Below, piece by piece: positions 8,377 to 19,399 of a DNA stretch of 64,000 nucleotides. Every line of letters starts with the position of its first letter. The stretch's first letter is position 1. This stretch comes from Acanthamoeba castellanii str. Neff (Eukaryota > Discosea > Longamoebia > Acanthamoebidae): positions 784,778 to 848,777 of the forward strand of contig NW_004457442.1 in assembly GCF_000313135.1 (NCBI RefSeq). Reading direction: 5' to 3'. Position numbers and translations under genes: made by a program. The notes under the pieces were generated by a model that did not search any database, had not been told where the DNA came from, and saw only the letters and a list, made by a program, of their open reading frames with translations.

Positions 8377-11278
8377 TCAATGTGTGCTCTTGGTGATGGT
8401 GAAGCGGTCCCGCACGACGCCGTCTCTGGCTGAGTGGTACTTCCAGGTCATCGTCGTTGGCTGAATGTCGAGGGTGGCGTATCTGTGTGGCGCGGACGTT
8501 CCAACACAACCGATGAGCCGGCCATGCATTGCTTTTGCTTCTCTTGCGCCGCACGTACCCCATGTCTTCATTGTAGCGGGCGGCGGTCCACGGGGGCATG
8601 TGCGCCGACGGCCACGGGTCCAGCCCTTCGATGCACTGTGTTACACACGTCGGCGTTGTTTAAGGCTGATGTCAAGGTTGAGCAGAGAGAGAGAGAGATG
8701 AGGGCCGAGCATGCGTACACCGGCGGCTCCAGCGACGACGTAGGCCGGAGCGCCGGGGTTGACGTAGTCCTTGCTCATCACCTGGCCCCGGTAGATAGCG
8801 TAGTTTCGCTCGTAGGAGTGCTCGTGGGCTCCAATGTACAGATCGACCCCGTACTTGTTCAGCAGGTCTGTACAATTACAATCGGCATATCAGTCAAACA
8901 GAAGCAATCGAGTCCACCCATCATTTTCGCACCTTCAAACGAGTCTTGTAGGTACTTGGCGTAGCCGACGGGTTCGCCAAAGTACTCTGCGTTCGAGGTG
9001 TAGATCGGGCGGTGCGCAAACACTGTGATGGATGAGGAGGGTGAGCGAACCAAAAAGATATGCATCCGCCGGGAATTGAACCCGGGTCTCCCGCGTGGCA
9101 GGCGGAAATCTTGCCACTGGACCACGGATGCCTTGGCTGAAGCTGCCGAGAGCGCAGGGCCGCGCGGGCGCCTGGGCAACTGAAGGCGGAGGACGGGTAC
9201 CAATGATCCAGGGTCGTGCGGGGCTGCGGGCAGAGGCGGCTTTCTTGAGGTCGCGCTCGAGCCACGCGAGCTGGTCCCCAAACTGCGCTGCGTAGGGACT
9301 GCGATAGAAGCGAGGGAGGAAGGAAGATTGGTGATCACACCTTAAGCCACAACACGCACGACACACACGACACACACGACACACACATCTTCCTACATGC
9401 TGGTGGAGGGTGTGCGTACGCGTAGGGATAATCGGTCTCCGAGCTAAGGGAGATGAAGTGGGCCAGCGAGTAGTCGAAGCTGTAGAACATCGACGTGTTC
9501 GATCCACTTTCGGGTCCGGGCATCCTACAGATCATTTCATCCGATTATTTGTGGGCCGTGTGTGGTTGTGTCGTGTGTCGTGTGCCGTGTGTCGTGTGTC
9601 GTGTGCCGTGTGCCGTGTGCCGTGTGTTGTAGTGTAGTAGTGTGTGGCGTAGTGTGGCGTGTACCTGAACCGGTGGTTGTAGGCCGTGAAGTTGGCCGAG
9701 TAGACAGCACACAGCGGGTGCATGCACGAGAACTCGTGGTTGCCTGGACCCACCATGTAGGGCACCGAGGCCGGCAGCGGGTCCATCCTCTTGAACCACT
9801 GATCCCACACATACTCGTAGATGTTGCCAGCATAGTCATCCGCATATCTATCATCTCGTGTGAGCCACAACATGCCCGTGTGCGTGTGCGTGTGCGTGTG
9901 CGTGTGCGTGTGCGTTGTGTGTGTACGTGCACGTACGATATGTCGCCCACGTGGAGGACCCAGTCGATCGCAGAGGAGTTCACCAGGCCCTTAACGCGTT
10001 GCACAGTGTTACGGCTGTTGTGCACCCCCATGTCCCTGCTCATTGGCCATTCACAATTACTTAAATTATAAATATAAACATGTAACTCTTTAGTCACGCG
10101 CAACGCGGTTGGTTGTTTTTACCCGTAGACGGCGATCGAGAAGGGGCGGGGCTGGTCGATGGCGCTGGTGAACGAATGCTGGGCGCTCCACCCGCCCTGC
10201 GCGTCGCCGCACCGATAGTAGTACCTGTACCGCACGCGTGCCATTCCAATCGATCGCCAATGGTGAGACGGTTCAGAGAGTTGGGTCTTGATTTCCAAGG
10301 CAAGATCACACACACACCACACACCACACACCACACACACACACGCATACACACACAAAGGACGACGGCGCGTACTTGGTAGCGGGCTTCAGTCCGGTGA
10401 GCACCACGTGGTGATTGTAGCCGGCCCTGGCCCGAATAAACGAACTGATTAGTTATGTGTTGTGTTGTGTTGTGTTGTGTAGTGTTGTGTTGTTGTGTTG
10501 TGTGGTGTGTGTGTCGTGTGTGTCGTGTGTGTCGTGTGGGAGGTGAGCTTACGTTACGAGGTAGGATGTCTGCAGGCCATGCGCGGTGCCGATGATCGGA
10601 CCACCGGGCGTCAGCGACCACTGCACCATCGACGTGTTTGTGGGCACTGGGAGCGTGGGCGTCGCGTCAGCAGGTGCGAAGAAGCGGGTTGTAGAAACCC
10701 AGCAAAAGGGAGGAGAAAGACTGTACCGTAGGTGAGCCACGAGACGGCCATGCGGGAGGGATCACCCGCGAACGCCACGTGCACGCCGCGCGGAACGGTC
10801 TTGTCGGCAACGCAGAACTGCAGACCCTGGCACACGTGATCGACGTCGAGCTCCTCGCGCAGGTTGAACGCGAAGAAGTCCCTGTACGACACCACAAAGT
10901 CCACGCACTAGGCCACAACAGCCACCGCAAATTAATTGTGTTTCTTTATTTATTCCATACAATAATTTTTTTTTAAATCAAATAAAAAAATAATAAAATC
11001 GAAGATGGATGTTAGTTAGGGGGGGGTACGAGGGTGTGGATGTAGGGAAGTTGGGTGAAGAGATCGTCGCAGGCAGCTCGCAGGACCGCCTCGATTTCGG
11101 GGGCAGTGTCGTTGGGCGCCAGGCGTCCATCGATCCATCCCATCACATCCTCGCACAGCTCACATACCGTCCCGCTTGCACGCTGGGCATCCAGGGCGCT
11201 TTTATGCGTTGAAGATGCAGAAACGGCCCACGACAGGGACAGGAGCGCCAGCAACAGTACCAGCAGCCCTGCCTTCAT
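8377..11278 (-). CDS. Secreted saposin-B domain / purple acid phosphatase fusion
   Basis: Thirteen exons, about 550 residues. The ATG at 11278 opens a signal peptide (MKAGLLVLLLALLSLSWAVS). A saposin-B domain follows (about residues 35-110). Its first three cysteines (CELC, ACDDL) are in exon 1; the last three (CVDF, HVCQGLQFC) are in exon 2, joined in phase across the intron 10908-11029. Then come the fibronectin-like entry region (DPSRMAVSWLTY) and a complete purple acid phosphatase metal site: GDMG, GDISYADDY, GPGNHEF, VFAHRPIY and GAHEHSYER. These bind the Fe/metal pair that hydrolyses phosphomonoesters. The end (GYATLDIQPTTMTWKYH) matches the usual PAP tail. Every junction checked keeps phase. 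The product should be lysosomal or secreted. Saposin-B plus metallophosphatase is known in acid sphingomyelinase, but here the catalytic part is PAP-type. Confidence 0.9.
9052..9056 (-). terminator. RNA polymerase III terminator
   Basis: A run of five T on the minus strand begins four bases after the tRNA 3' end, as expected for Pol III termination. It implies that the tRNA is an independent Pol III unit rather than only an intron by-product. Confidence 0.7.
9061..9131 (-). tRNA. tRNA-Gly (anticodon GCC)
   Basis: 71 bases. The acceptor stem pairs GCATCCG (9131-9125) with CGGATGC (9068-9062), followed by discriminator A. The A box reads TGGTCCAGTGG, the anticodon loop CTGCCAC gives anticodon GCC, and the T arm contains GGGTTCAATTCCC. 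Length and loop sequences match eukaryotic tRNA-Gly(GCC). It lies inside, and in the same orientation as, an intron of the phosphatase gene. Confidence 0.95.
9559..9655. repeat. Intronic GTGTCGTGT/GTGCCGTGT repeat
   Basis: Degenerate units of GTGTCGTGTGTCGTGTGCC type fill a phosphatase intron between FTAYNHRF and RMPGPES. Confidence 0.8.
9878..9915. repeat. Intronic GTGTGC hexamer repeat
   Basis: About six GTGTGC copies in the phosphatase intron between GDIS and YADDY. Confidence 0.8.
10456..10543. repeat. Intronic GTGTT / GTGTGTCGT repeat
   Basis: GTGTT pentamers pass into GTGTGTCGT units in the phosphatase intron between TSYLVT and AGYNHHVV. Confidence 0.8.
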
Positions 11279-11527
11279 CCTTCTCAGCTTTCTTTCTTTC
11301 TCTTTGACGGTTGGCCAGTGTGTCGCCCTTGGGACCAAAAAGCGATCGTCATAATTATTGGTAAATAATTGTACATTTATTTATCTCTTTATTTTTATTC
11401 GCTACTGGAGAGAGAAGGGGGCTGGCGGCCTTGGTCGGTGCTTGGTCGTCTCGGCCCAAGAGACCTTTGGTGGCTGCGCCCCATGATGGTCACCCAAAAG
11501 ATGATGGTGAGCGTCGGATGAAACGTG

Positions 11528-13408
11528 TCACTGGGGGGGAGGGCAATGAACCTTTTGAGCCTCATCAGCGAAGCTGTGAGCATCATCTTCCTCTTCTGCG
11601 CCGTCGTCATTGATGTCCTTGCCGGGAGACAAAGGACAGCACCACTTGCGCGACTTGGCGTAGAGGATCATCGCGATCTCGTGCAGATAACACGCGAACG
11701 TGGCAGCGCCGCCCACCGTGCCTGGTGTCGTGTGTGTCGTGAGTGTCGTGAGTGTCGTGAGTGCCATGTGTGGTGTGTGCTCGAGGCGATAAAGAACTTG
11801 GGCGTACAGATGAGAGAGAGCCAGTCAAATGTGACGACCTGCTCGGAGGTGCCGACAGTGAATGTAGAGTAGGAGAAGGTGATCGCGATTCGATCCTCAT
11901 GTCCGGGCTGACCTGCAGTCATTCGCACACGAGTGAGCCTGCCAATATTCCATGGCCGTTCTCGCGCATGCACGCACGCACACGCACACGCACACGCACG
12001 CTCATGGTTGCGATCATACGGTTGAAAGTGGAGGATGTGGATGCGGAAAAGGAGATCTCGGTAGAGTCGTGGAGATAGATCGCTTCGTTTTGCGTCAACG
12101 CGGCCCAGTGCGAAGACTTGGGAACCACCAAGAAGCTCGTGTCTTCATTCTATCGTGCACAACACGCACATGCAAAAGGCATACGGGGTAGCACGCGCAC
12201 GACATACAAACAACACACGAACAAGACACACATGACACACGACACGTAACAAAGCCAACTCGAATGTTAATGGAAGGCAGGTGAGGGCGGTGGGGTGCGG
12301 TGGTACCCCGATCGGTGTTCGCGAAGAGGCTGAGTAGAGCACGACCGCGAAAGGCGGATTCGACTTGAAATTAGAGATTTGGATGGTGAGCTGGACCTGG
12401 GCGGCGAACACACAAGGCAGCAGCGAGTCATGTGAGCACAAAGAAAGAAAGAGAGCGAAAGTGAAAGTGAAAGTGAAAGCGAGATCGGGAGGGGGGAACA
12501 CACCTGCATGAAGATGTGCTCGTCGATGACGGCGGTCATGATGTTGCTCGCGTTCCCATTGAACTCGACGCACTCATGCCCCTTGAAACGGCCCTCGGAC
12601 ATCTACACGCAGCCAGCGACAGCGCGGGTGAGAGAGTTTGCGCAAAGGCTAGGGGCAACAAAAGCAGAAGTAACGTTTGAGTTCGGGCGTCACGCACCAC
12701 CAGGCCTCGGGCTGAACATTTGGTCCCGCTTCCCAGTGTTAGGTTGTGTCGTAGACATGAGGCCCCCTTGAGACTGCGACAACGAGAGTAAAACGGCATC
12801 AGCGTTCTGTGTGCAGTGTTGCGTGTGCGGTTGGGCGTGTGTCGGGTGTGCGTGTGTGTGCGTGTGTGTATGTATGTGTACTAGTGCCGTTTGGGAAACA
12901 CGGGGCAGACGAGGACGGTGGGGAAGTCCAGCTGCCTCTCGAACCTCACCCCGGTCGTCCTGCAGATCCCGCACGAAGAGAAAGACCGACCAAACCAAAA
13001 GAGCGAAGTGAAGCGAAGAAAAGAGTGTTCAGAGCGAAGACGACGCGGTGAGCCAAAGTGGAGGGGAGGAGTACCAATCCGGGTTCGTGTAGGAGAGATA
13101 GCACTCGTAGGATTGATAGCCGGTGTAGGCCAGGACACACGCCAGGGCAACCACCCAGACCGCCTAGGGAACCACGGATTAATACTTGATATATTATTAT
13201 TATTATTATTATTAATTCATATGTTTTTTAATGTTTGAGTGTAGTGGTACAGTTATAGCATATTAGAGTTATTTTGATAATTAATAATTAATCAAGATGG
13301 GGCACTCAAGTCCACCTTGCTGAAGCGAGTGGCTTGCTTCTGGTCTGCTGTGGTCTGGGCGATGTAGACCATATCGCCCACCGAGTAGCCCACCGTCCAC
13401 ATCCACAT
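11528..13408 (-). CDS. Two-membrane-span protein with large ectodomain
   Basis: About nine exons and 325 residues, start ATG 13408 (MWMWTVGYSVGDMVYIAQ). Membrane segment 1 (AVWVVALACVLAYTGYQS) lies near residue 35. A roughly 210-residue, beta-rich, presumably extracytoplasmic region follows. It begins TGVRFERQLDFPTVLVCPVF and continues through HECVEFNGNASNIMTAVIDE, VQLTIQISNFKSNPPFAVVL and IAITFSYSTFTVGTSEQVVT. Membrane segment 2 (SLICTVGGAATFACYLHEI) is followed by a short acidic cytosolic tail ending at 11528. Junction phases agree throughout, for example PDW-TTGVRF and PIG-NEDTSF. The order of TM, a FPTVxxC-like motif, ectodomain, GG-containing TM and short tail recalls ENaC/ASIC channels. 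However, the Cys-rich domain and the degenerin signature are not evident, so I call it only by topology. An overlapping frame across exon 1 is treated as rejected. Confidence 0.6.
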
Positions 13409-13690
13409 CTTTGCAAACCGGTTTCCTCTTCCTCTTTCTCCTCTATCTTGCGGTCCGTCTCTAACAACTTGTCTTTCAACAATTCCACACAAGCCAAGAG
13501 CCAATCCGCACGTCCCCGCTCCAGGTGCATGTTGAGGAGTGGTATTATTTTATAAATAGTTGGATGGAACGTGCAGCAACTGGATGGCCATCACTCTTTG
13601 CAGTGTTCTGTGCCCCTACTTTCACACAGGCGTAGCAACCACATCTCGTGGTTGGCCTTGAAGTGTTTGGTTTTTGCCCACTCGCGTTTC

Positions 13691-14279
13691 TTACTGCGGT
13701 TGCGGCTGTTGCTGCTGCAGCCCCTGCAGCACCTTGCCCACGCGGTTGTGCACCTGGCCAAGAAGAAGAACAAGAAGAAGAAGAAGAACAAACAAGAAGA
13801 GCGAGGAGGAAGCGAAGACGATTGTGGCGTCAGTGCACTGAAGGAGGGAGAGGAGAAAGCGAGTATGGTCGTAGGTACCTCCATGTACTTCTTGACGCAT
13901 CGATCAGCGCAAAGACCTTCCGACACGCTCAGCTCCGACTCACCCAAACGCAATACGCACTTCTTCCAGCACTGGTGCTGCATTCTGCAAGTCGAGATAA
14001 TGGATTTAATTTACGTTCGATTTTTCTAGGAATTGAGCGCAATGAAAGCAATTGGCAGCGTGATCGATCGATTGCCAATCCTCTCCACCACAGATTGGTT
14101 CGCCGTTCTTTAAATTGATTGATTGATTGACTGAACAGATTGCCGCCCATCACGAGCAACTCCGGAGCAAAGAAGGAAGAACGAAATCGCTACCTGTTGT
14201 ACATGTCCTGGAAGGCAACGAGCTCCTGCTGTGCCGAAGCCAGCATCTGTTCCCGCGTCATGTACTGCTCGTTCGACAT
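13691..14279 (-). CDS. TIM10: Mitochondrial inner-membrane import chaperone TIM10
   Basis: Three exons, about 84 residues. The start ATG at 14279 gives MSNEQYMTREQMLASAQQEL. The second exon carries MQHQCWKKCVLRLGESEL and LCADRCVKKYMEV, which form the twin CX3C pairs of small Tim proteins. The last exon reads HNRVGKVLQGLQQQQPQPQ and ends at 13691. In the family the paired cysteines form two intramolecular disulfides. Tim9/Tim10 form a hexameric chaperone in the intermembrane space that escorts hydrophobic carriers to TIM22. The DMYNRM segment before the first CX3C and the DRCVKKY after the second are Tim10-like. The intron near 13755-13875 includes an AAGAAG-rich stretch. Confidence 0.85.
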
Positions 14280-14528
14280 CTTGATCGAAACTGTTGTCTC
14301 TTCGAAGAAATTCAATTTCCTTGATTTTTCCTCCTCTCCTCCTAAAATTCGTGGTGGTCGGCTTCATCACCCCCAGAAGAGTGGGCGCGAGCGGGTGGCT
14401 CTGGTCCCGCCGGGACCGTTGGCCAGCGAAGACACTGATCGCTGCAGTTGGAGCACTTTCGTCCACAGGGATGATCTCATGTTGTGGAGCGAGCCAGCTT
14501 GTAGGTTCACCCAGAAAGGAGGTTAGAA

Positions 14529-15576
14529 TCAAGAATGCAAGCGGAATGGAGAGGGATGCACACCTTCGAACATCAACTTGAGTCGAATGATCTGAACGAA
14601 GGACAGGAAAAGGACCAGGCCGGCCTCCCATAGGCCCCACATGAGCGTCCACTGACAGGTCGACTCAGCCACTTACCGGTCGAGTCCGAAGACCGAAGTG
14701 AGCTCAGGCGAACCTTGCAATTCGGTGATGATGGGGGTAACGTACGATCACGCTGCAATCGTTCGCGGGCTTTGTAGTGCGCCTGACCGTCTCTGATCGC
14801 GTCGATGCTCTTCCTCAGCTGCCATACGCTCAACTCTAATGGGTCCTCGGCTGCGACGTGGCGGAGGGGAAGTGTGGTGAGTCTGCGTGCGGATTGATCA
14901 ATGCCTCTGCGAGGCAAGAACTGCTGACGTACGTGGAAGGTCCGAATGCTTGGTGTTGGCGCTGATGTGAACGTCCACCACCTTCTCGGTCCAGGTAGAC
15001 ATCTTGTTACCAAAGCACAGGCGATGCTCCCCTGTGTGACTGCGGTCGGCGAAGACAGAGTAAGCCCAAGCAAACAGCACAATACTATGAATGAACGCAC
15101 CTCGGGAAGAAGGCCACATTGTCGCCCGTGGTACCGAGATTGCTATGCAGCACATCCCTGTTGGGAGCGTACACCTGAAACCTCGCAATTACATTCAATT
15201 AAATGATGCAAATAAAGTAAAAATTGTGTGTTGTGCTGCAGCAATCACGCGCGTCCTATCTTGAACAGCAGCGAACACAGAACCAAGCACAGACACGAGG
15301 AAGACGGGAAGACTGCTTTTGTGTTGACGATGAGCTTGTTGAACAAAGCAGGCAAGGAGATGGACGTACCGTGAAGTCGATATCCCGAATGCCACCCGAG
15401 ATGACCTGGTATTGCACCACGACGGTGCTGCCCTGGTCGAGAGGGTGGTAGAAGCATTCTTCCCGCCCAGGCGGCACCTCCCATTTGAGGCCACTGACGC
15501 CCACCGCCACCAGCGTGGTTGACAGCAGGCTACAGCAGAGGAAGACGGCCAAATCAAGTTGGCAACGAGAATGCAT
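14529..15576 (-). CDS. p24 family (emp24/GOLD, TMED) cargo receptor
   Basis: About 220 residues from the ATG at 15576. A signal peptide (LAVFLCCSLLSTTLVAVG) precedes the GOLD domain: ECFYHPLDQGSTVVVQYQV, GGIRDIDFTV, VYAPNRDVLHSNLGTTGD, then HTGEHRLCFGNKMSTW. The two conserved cysteines (ECFY, LCFGN) pair in this family. A coiled segment follows (LSVWQLRKSIDAIRDGQAHY, KARERLQRD), then one membrane span (MWGLWEAGLVLFLSFVQII) and a short cytosolic tail. p24 proteins cycle between ER and Golgi and select cargo for COPII/COPI vesicles. SEC13, a COPII coat subunit, is also encoded in this window but is not a neighbour. The junction just before the membrane span is uncertain by one or two codons. 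The tail lacks an obvious KKXX signal. Confidence 0.85.
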
Positions 15577-16968
15577 ATCTGGCCGGGGGAGCTGAGGGCG
15601 ATGCGAAGGACCAAAAGTGGGAAGGGGTCAGGGTGGTTGGAGGAGGTGGCGGTTGTGAGGGTATCCTTGAATGGTCGCCACCCAAGCCCGAGTTGTTCTG
15701 TGGCGGAAAATTAGAATGGGGCTGATCGCAGGTGATGCTGTCTTCCGCGCCCGCCTCGGCTTCTGGACAACTACAGGTACCCGATCAAGCCTCCGGGATT
15801 GGTCATGTGGCGGCGCTTGCCCAACTACGGCCCTGGCTGTATCGGCGTCGAGCCTAGGCGCCAGGCCCATTTCTGAATTGGGTCGAAAGTGAGGGAAATT
15901 ACGCCACATTAGTTCTCGTTTGCCCCTACACTCACCACACTCGGGACCACCTTTATCTCTCGATCTTCCCGATCTAGCTGCAGGCGACCACTTGAGTGCA
16001 TCTGATTTCTTGCAGTTCCCTTCCGCCTAAGACGACGTTCACCGGCAACACCGGTTCGACGAGGCGCTGCAAGCACTGGTGCGCCGCACAACAGGTCGAG
16101 CCCGAAGCTAAGAGAGTGAAAATTGGGTTGTTCTTCCTCCTCTGCTGACACCCCACGCTGCCGTTGGTCTGCCTACTCCCGATGGAACCCGGCAAAAACC
16201 TGGAGAAAACTACGGGAAAAGACTGCCCGAATTTCCAACGTCTCGGAATTGGGCTGCTCCTGCAAGGTGTCGACACAGTGCAACACCCAATCACAAGACC
16301 TGCAGCGAGAAGGGCACGTGATCTGATCCAATAGTTCGACCGCCTGCCGACCTCTCACGGTTCGTCCACGTGAGCAAAGACAGGGAAAAGTCTTGGCACT
16401 CTGTCGCCCTGCGCCGATTCAAGTTTGAATGCAATCTCGTCCCGCTAACGGGCCGTCATCACAGCCGCGCCAGCTATGGTAGTGGGACCTCTCACGACAA
16501 CGTCACTCAACCCATTGGCAGGAACCCGCAGGCCCACGACGACCTGCGACAGCTGGAAAGATATAAAGGCACCTAGAGGCCGCGGCTACCAGAGAGAAAA
16601 CTGCGCGCTTTCCTCCTCCCTCTTCTTTCCCTTTGAACGTTGTCCTTTCGCACACGACCACTCGCCCTCGTCTCGTCGCCACTCGCCACTCGAGTCTTCA
16701 TTCAGCCCAGCTCCTTTTCACTGTTGCACGCTTGCCACCCGACCGACCCCACACCACATCAACTCGCCGCTCGCGCTCCCTATCTGGCCGATCACCTCTG
16801 TGCACTGTTCTACTTCGCTACTATTCTACATCGCCTCTGCTGACCAAGGGCTACCCAGCTATCGGCCCTGACCCTCGTCAACGACCGCAACACCATAGTC
16901 TTCGCATAAAACATAAAAAGGCGCTCAGCACAGCGTCATCGCCACAACCCCGCTCGCGACAAGCGTCA
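15577..16968. promoter_or_regulatory. Long divergent intergenic region
   Basis: 1.39 kb between the TMED gene (minus) and the next plus-strand gene. The right part holds a TATA-like box at 16561 and a pyrimidine-rich leader (about 16610-16850). In 15600-16550 I see only short frames without domain similarity, no RNA gene and no transposon ends. Promoters for both flanking genes must lie here. Confidence 0.4.
16561..16568 (+). promoter_or_regulatory. TATA box candidate
   Basis: ATATAAAG, with a CCATTGG (inverted CCAAT) about 45 bases upstream at 16512. It lies about 400 bases before the ATG at 16969, implying a long 5' leader for that gene. Confidence 0.5.
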
Positions 16969-19069
16969 ATGGCCAGCGCGGCTGTCACCGAGGCCACTCT
17001 CTACGACGTGGACATGCCACAACACCAGCTCGACCAGCGACACGCCGACGCCCCCGAGGTGGTCGATGACCACCTCCAGGCGGAAGCGAGTACCACCGGT
17101 CAAGAAGAAGACGAGGGTACGACCTTCCACCTTATCTCCAATCCGTGGACTGGCTGAACGTTCAAACCCGTGTTCGAACACCTCACCATAACTCCACTCC
17201 ACACACACAGATCGCCAGAGCTACCCCTTGGGCCAGAGCCACACACCGCTGACGTCCATCCCAACTCTGGGCCAGGTACCACCATCGCGCACTCGTTCAT
17301 GTTGTTGCCTCGTGGCGTGTAGAACGAACGGGAGGCAATTCCGCAGTCCGGCCAATCAGAATTTGGGATATTTTGCATTTTTTAAAGAACTACGGGAGAT
17401 TGGCCAAGGCGCTTACAGACCTGCCAACCTCTACAGGCCCTCATCGATGGTAACAATCTCGATCGCAAGTACGTCCATTCGTTCCTGCAGGTGCTCGCCG
17501 ACCACTCTCAGTTCTCCGACAAGGTAGCCAACATCACCACAACGTGAAAACAACATCTTCACCAACATGCACTGACAATTTCATTCAACATTGTCTCGTT
17601 TGTAGTATCAACACTATGAAGAAGACGAGTACGAGCGGAAGCGCAAGAGGAAGCTGCGCGAGAGCGAGCGCAAGATGTTCTTCTACGCCGGCCAGAGCGC
17701 GAACGGCGGTGGGTCGGGCGACAAGAGCAAGCGCAAGGCCGCGGCGTCAGTGGACAAGGGCGGCAGCAGCGGCGGAGCGAGCGTGAGCAACAAGAAGCGA
17801 CGAAGGAAGGAGCGCGAGCGCGAGAGGGAGCGCGTCTTGGACAAGGACGCCCGACGACAGCTCTCCGGGTCGGCGCCGATGATGATGTCGATGGCCGGGC
17901 AGCGCAGTCAGTCCTCGTCGCCCTTCAACTCGCCGCCGACGATCGCCGGCACCCCTTCGGCCGAGCGCACGGGGTCGATGCCCAACATGCCTAACATGCC
18001 GCAGTGGTCGGCCGCCCAGAATGATCGGAATGCGTCGTTCTACTCAGCTTCTGTGCCGTCGGCCATGCCCAGCCACGCCCAAGACATGGCCGGGCTTCAT
18101 CATCAGCCCCACCACCACCCGCACCAAGTCCTGTCGTCGGTCCAGGCCGCGAGCCATCTGATGCGCCACCGGGCCTCCATGCCGCAGCTGCCGACGCAGC
18201 AGCACCAGTACCTCCAGCGCCCCGGTGGCTACCTCCACCTCAGCGCCGGGCACTACTCGCCGAGCTCATCGTTCGACTACATGCCCCAGCAGTCGCCCCT
18301 CTCGTCGTCCCTGTCGTCGTCGGCCTCGTCATCCGTCTACTACACGTCCCCCGCGCCTTCGCCCTCGCCCGCGTCACATATTGTGCCGATCAGGGCCAAC
18401 GACTACGCGCCCTCGCCGCCGACCTACCACCACCCCCAGCACCGCCAGGTTGCCATGCAACAGTCCTCGTATGCCAGCTACTACCAGCGGCAGCCGCTCC
18501 AGCGCTACCCGCACCAGCAGGCTCTCCTGGCGACCTCGCTGCCAGCGGAGATCATGCTCGATGCCTACGGCGGCCACCTCACGGCCGAGGAGCAGCCCAG
18601 CGACCCGACGCTCGACGACGAGTCCTGGACGTCGTCATCGATCAGCGCCTCGAGCTCGGGCGAGCTCTCGTCGGGCAGCGAGTCATTCTCGTGCTTCGGC
18701 CCGTTCGACCCGGCCGCGATCGGTGGGGCCACCGCCGGCGACGACGGCGAAGACCTGGCCTGCGCCGACATGGCCTCGGCCGCCGCAGCCGCTGTCGAGA
18801 GCTTCATGCTCGCCAACCAGCACCAGCACCAGCAGCACCTCAAGGAGGAGTCATCTCCCGAGGGCGCCCAGCAGCAGGCCGGCGGTGGCGTGGCGGTCGA
18901 CGAGGACTGGTTCAACTCGTTCTTCTCCGACACGGTGGGCAGCCCCCTGCTGGGCGGCCAGACGGGCGACGTGCCCGACGGTGCCCAGTGCTACCCGGCC
19001 CTCGACTCGAGCCACATCGATTCGCTCTTCGCCGATGTGGAGGCCTACTACGGCCGGCTGGTCAACTGA
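16969..19069 (+). CDS. Low-complexity nuclear-type protein, possible transcription regulator
   Basis: Four exons, about 590 residues: MASAAVTEATLYDVDMPQH...; DRQSYPLGQSHTPLTSIPT; ALIDGNNLDRKYVHSFLQVL through HSQFSDK; then a long last exon starting YQHYEEDEYERKRKRKL near 17607. Junction phases agree. A helical conserved-looking segment spans about residues 78-105. It is followed by a dense basic region (KRKRKLRESERK, KKRRRKERERERER) that looks like a nuclear localisation or DNA-binding surface. The rest is Ser/His/Gln/Pro-rich, with an acidic C-terminus (DEDWFNSFFSDT, DSSHIDSLFADVEAYYG) of the kind seen in activation domains. No standard DNA-binding fold is recognised, so the regulator role is inference. 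Codon use is strongly GC-biased. Confidence 0.65.
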
Positions 19070-19399
19070 ACACAGCATCAACGAGCAGCCTGAGGGCAAC
19101 CCATCCTGTGTTCAGCATCGAGCAGCCTGAGGGCAACCCATCCAGTCGTCACGCGCTGCGACCGACTTGTCCACACCTGTAAATGTCACCATCCCCACCT
19201 GCACATATCTCTACATACACCAAATACACTCACTGTACACACTTCTTGGCTGAAACGTTTCGGAAATTATTTTCGGAGTGTGTCGGTAAATCTCGTGCTT
19301 CTGCAGAAGATGGGGAAGAATGAGATTCGAGGATTTGGGCGAACGAGTTGATGCGCCACACCTGGATCAAAAGTCGATTGATCAGGCGAGGGCGAGAAG
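19070..19399. other. Intergenic, no gene seen
   Basis: 330 bases between two plus-strand genes. It holds a short direct repeat (GAGCAGCCTGAGGGCAACCC at 19083-19102 and again at 19122-19141) just after the upstream stop codon, then AT-richer sequence with the next promoter. Confidence 0.5.

Larger units (their letters stand above)
9023..9200 (-). other. Intron of the phosphatase gene hosting a tRNA gene
   Basis: In transcript orientation the intron starts GTACCC at 9200 and ends CATCACAG at 9023. It joins ARPWII to VFAHRPIY by completing a Val codon (G + TG). It encloses the whole tRNA-Gly gene and its Pol III stop signal. Confidence 0.85.

Noticed and set aside
13306..13530. Minus-strand frame starting MHLERGRADWLLACVELL (74 residues)
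   Set aside because: It overlaps the first exon of the two-span protein in another frame. Only the alternative frame joins in phase to the next exon, so this one is likely fortuitous or part of the 5' leader.
15974..16294. 107-codon minus-strand frame in the long spacer
   Set aside because: Starts at a non-ATG codon, has no recognisable domain, and lacks supporting splice signals.
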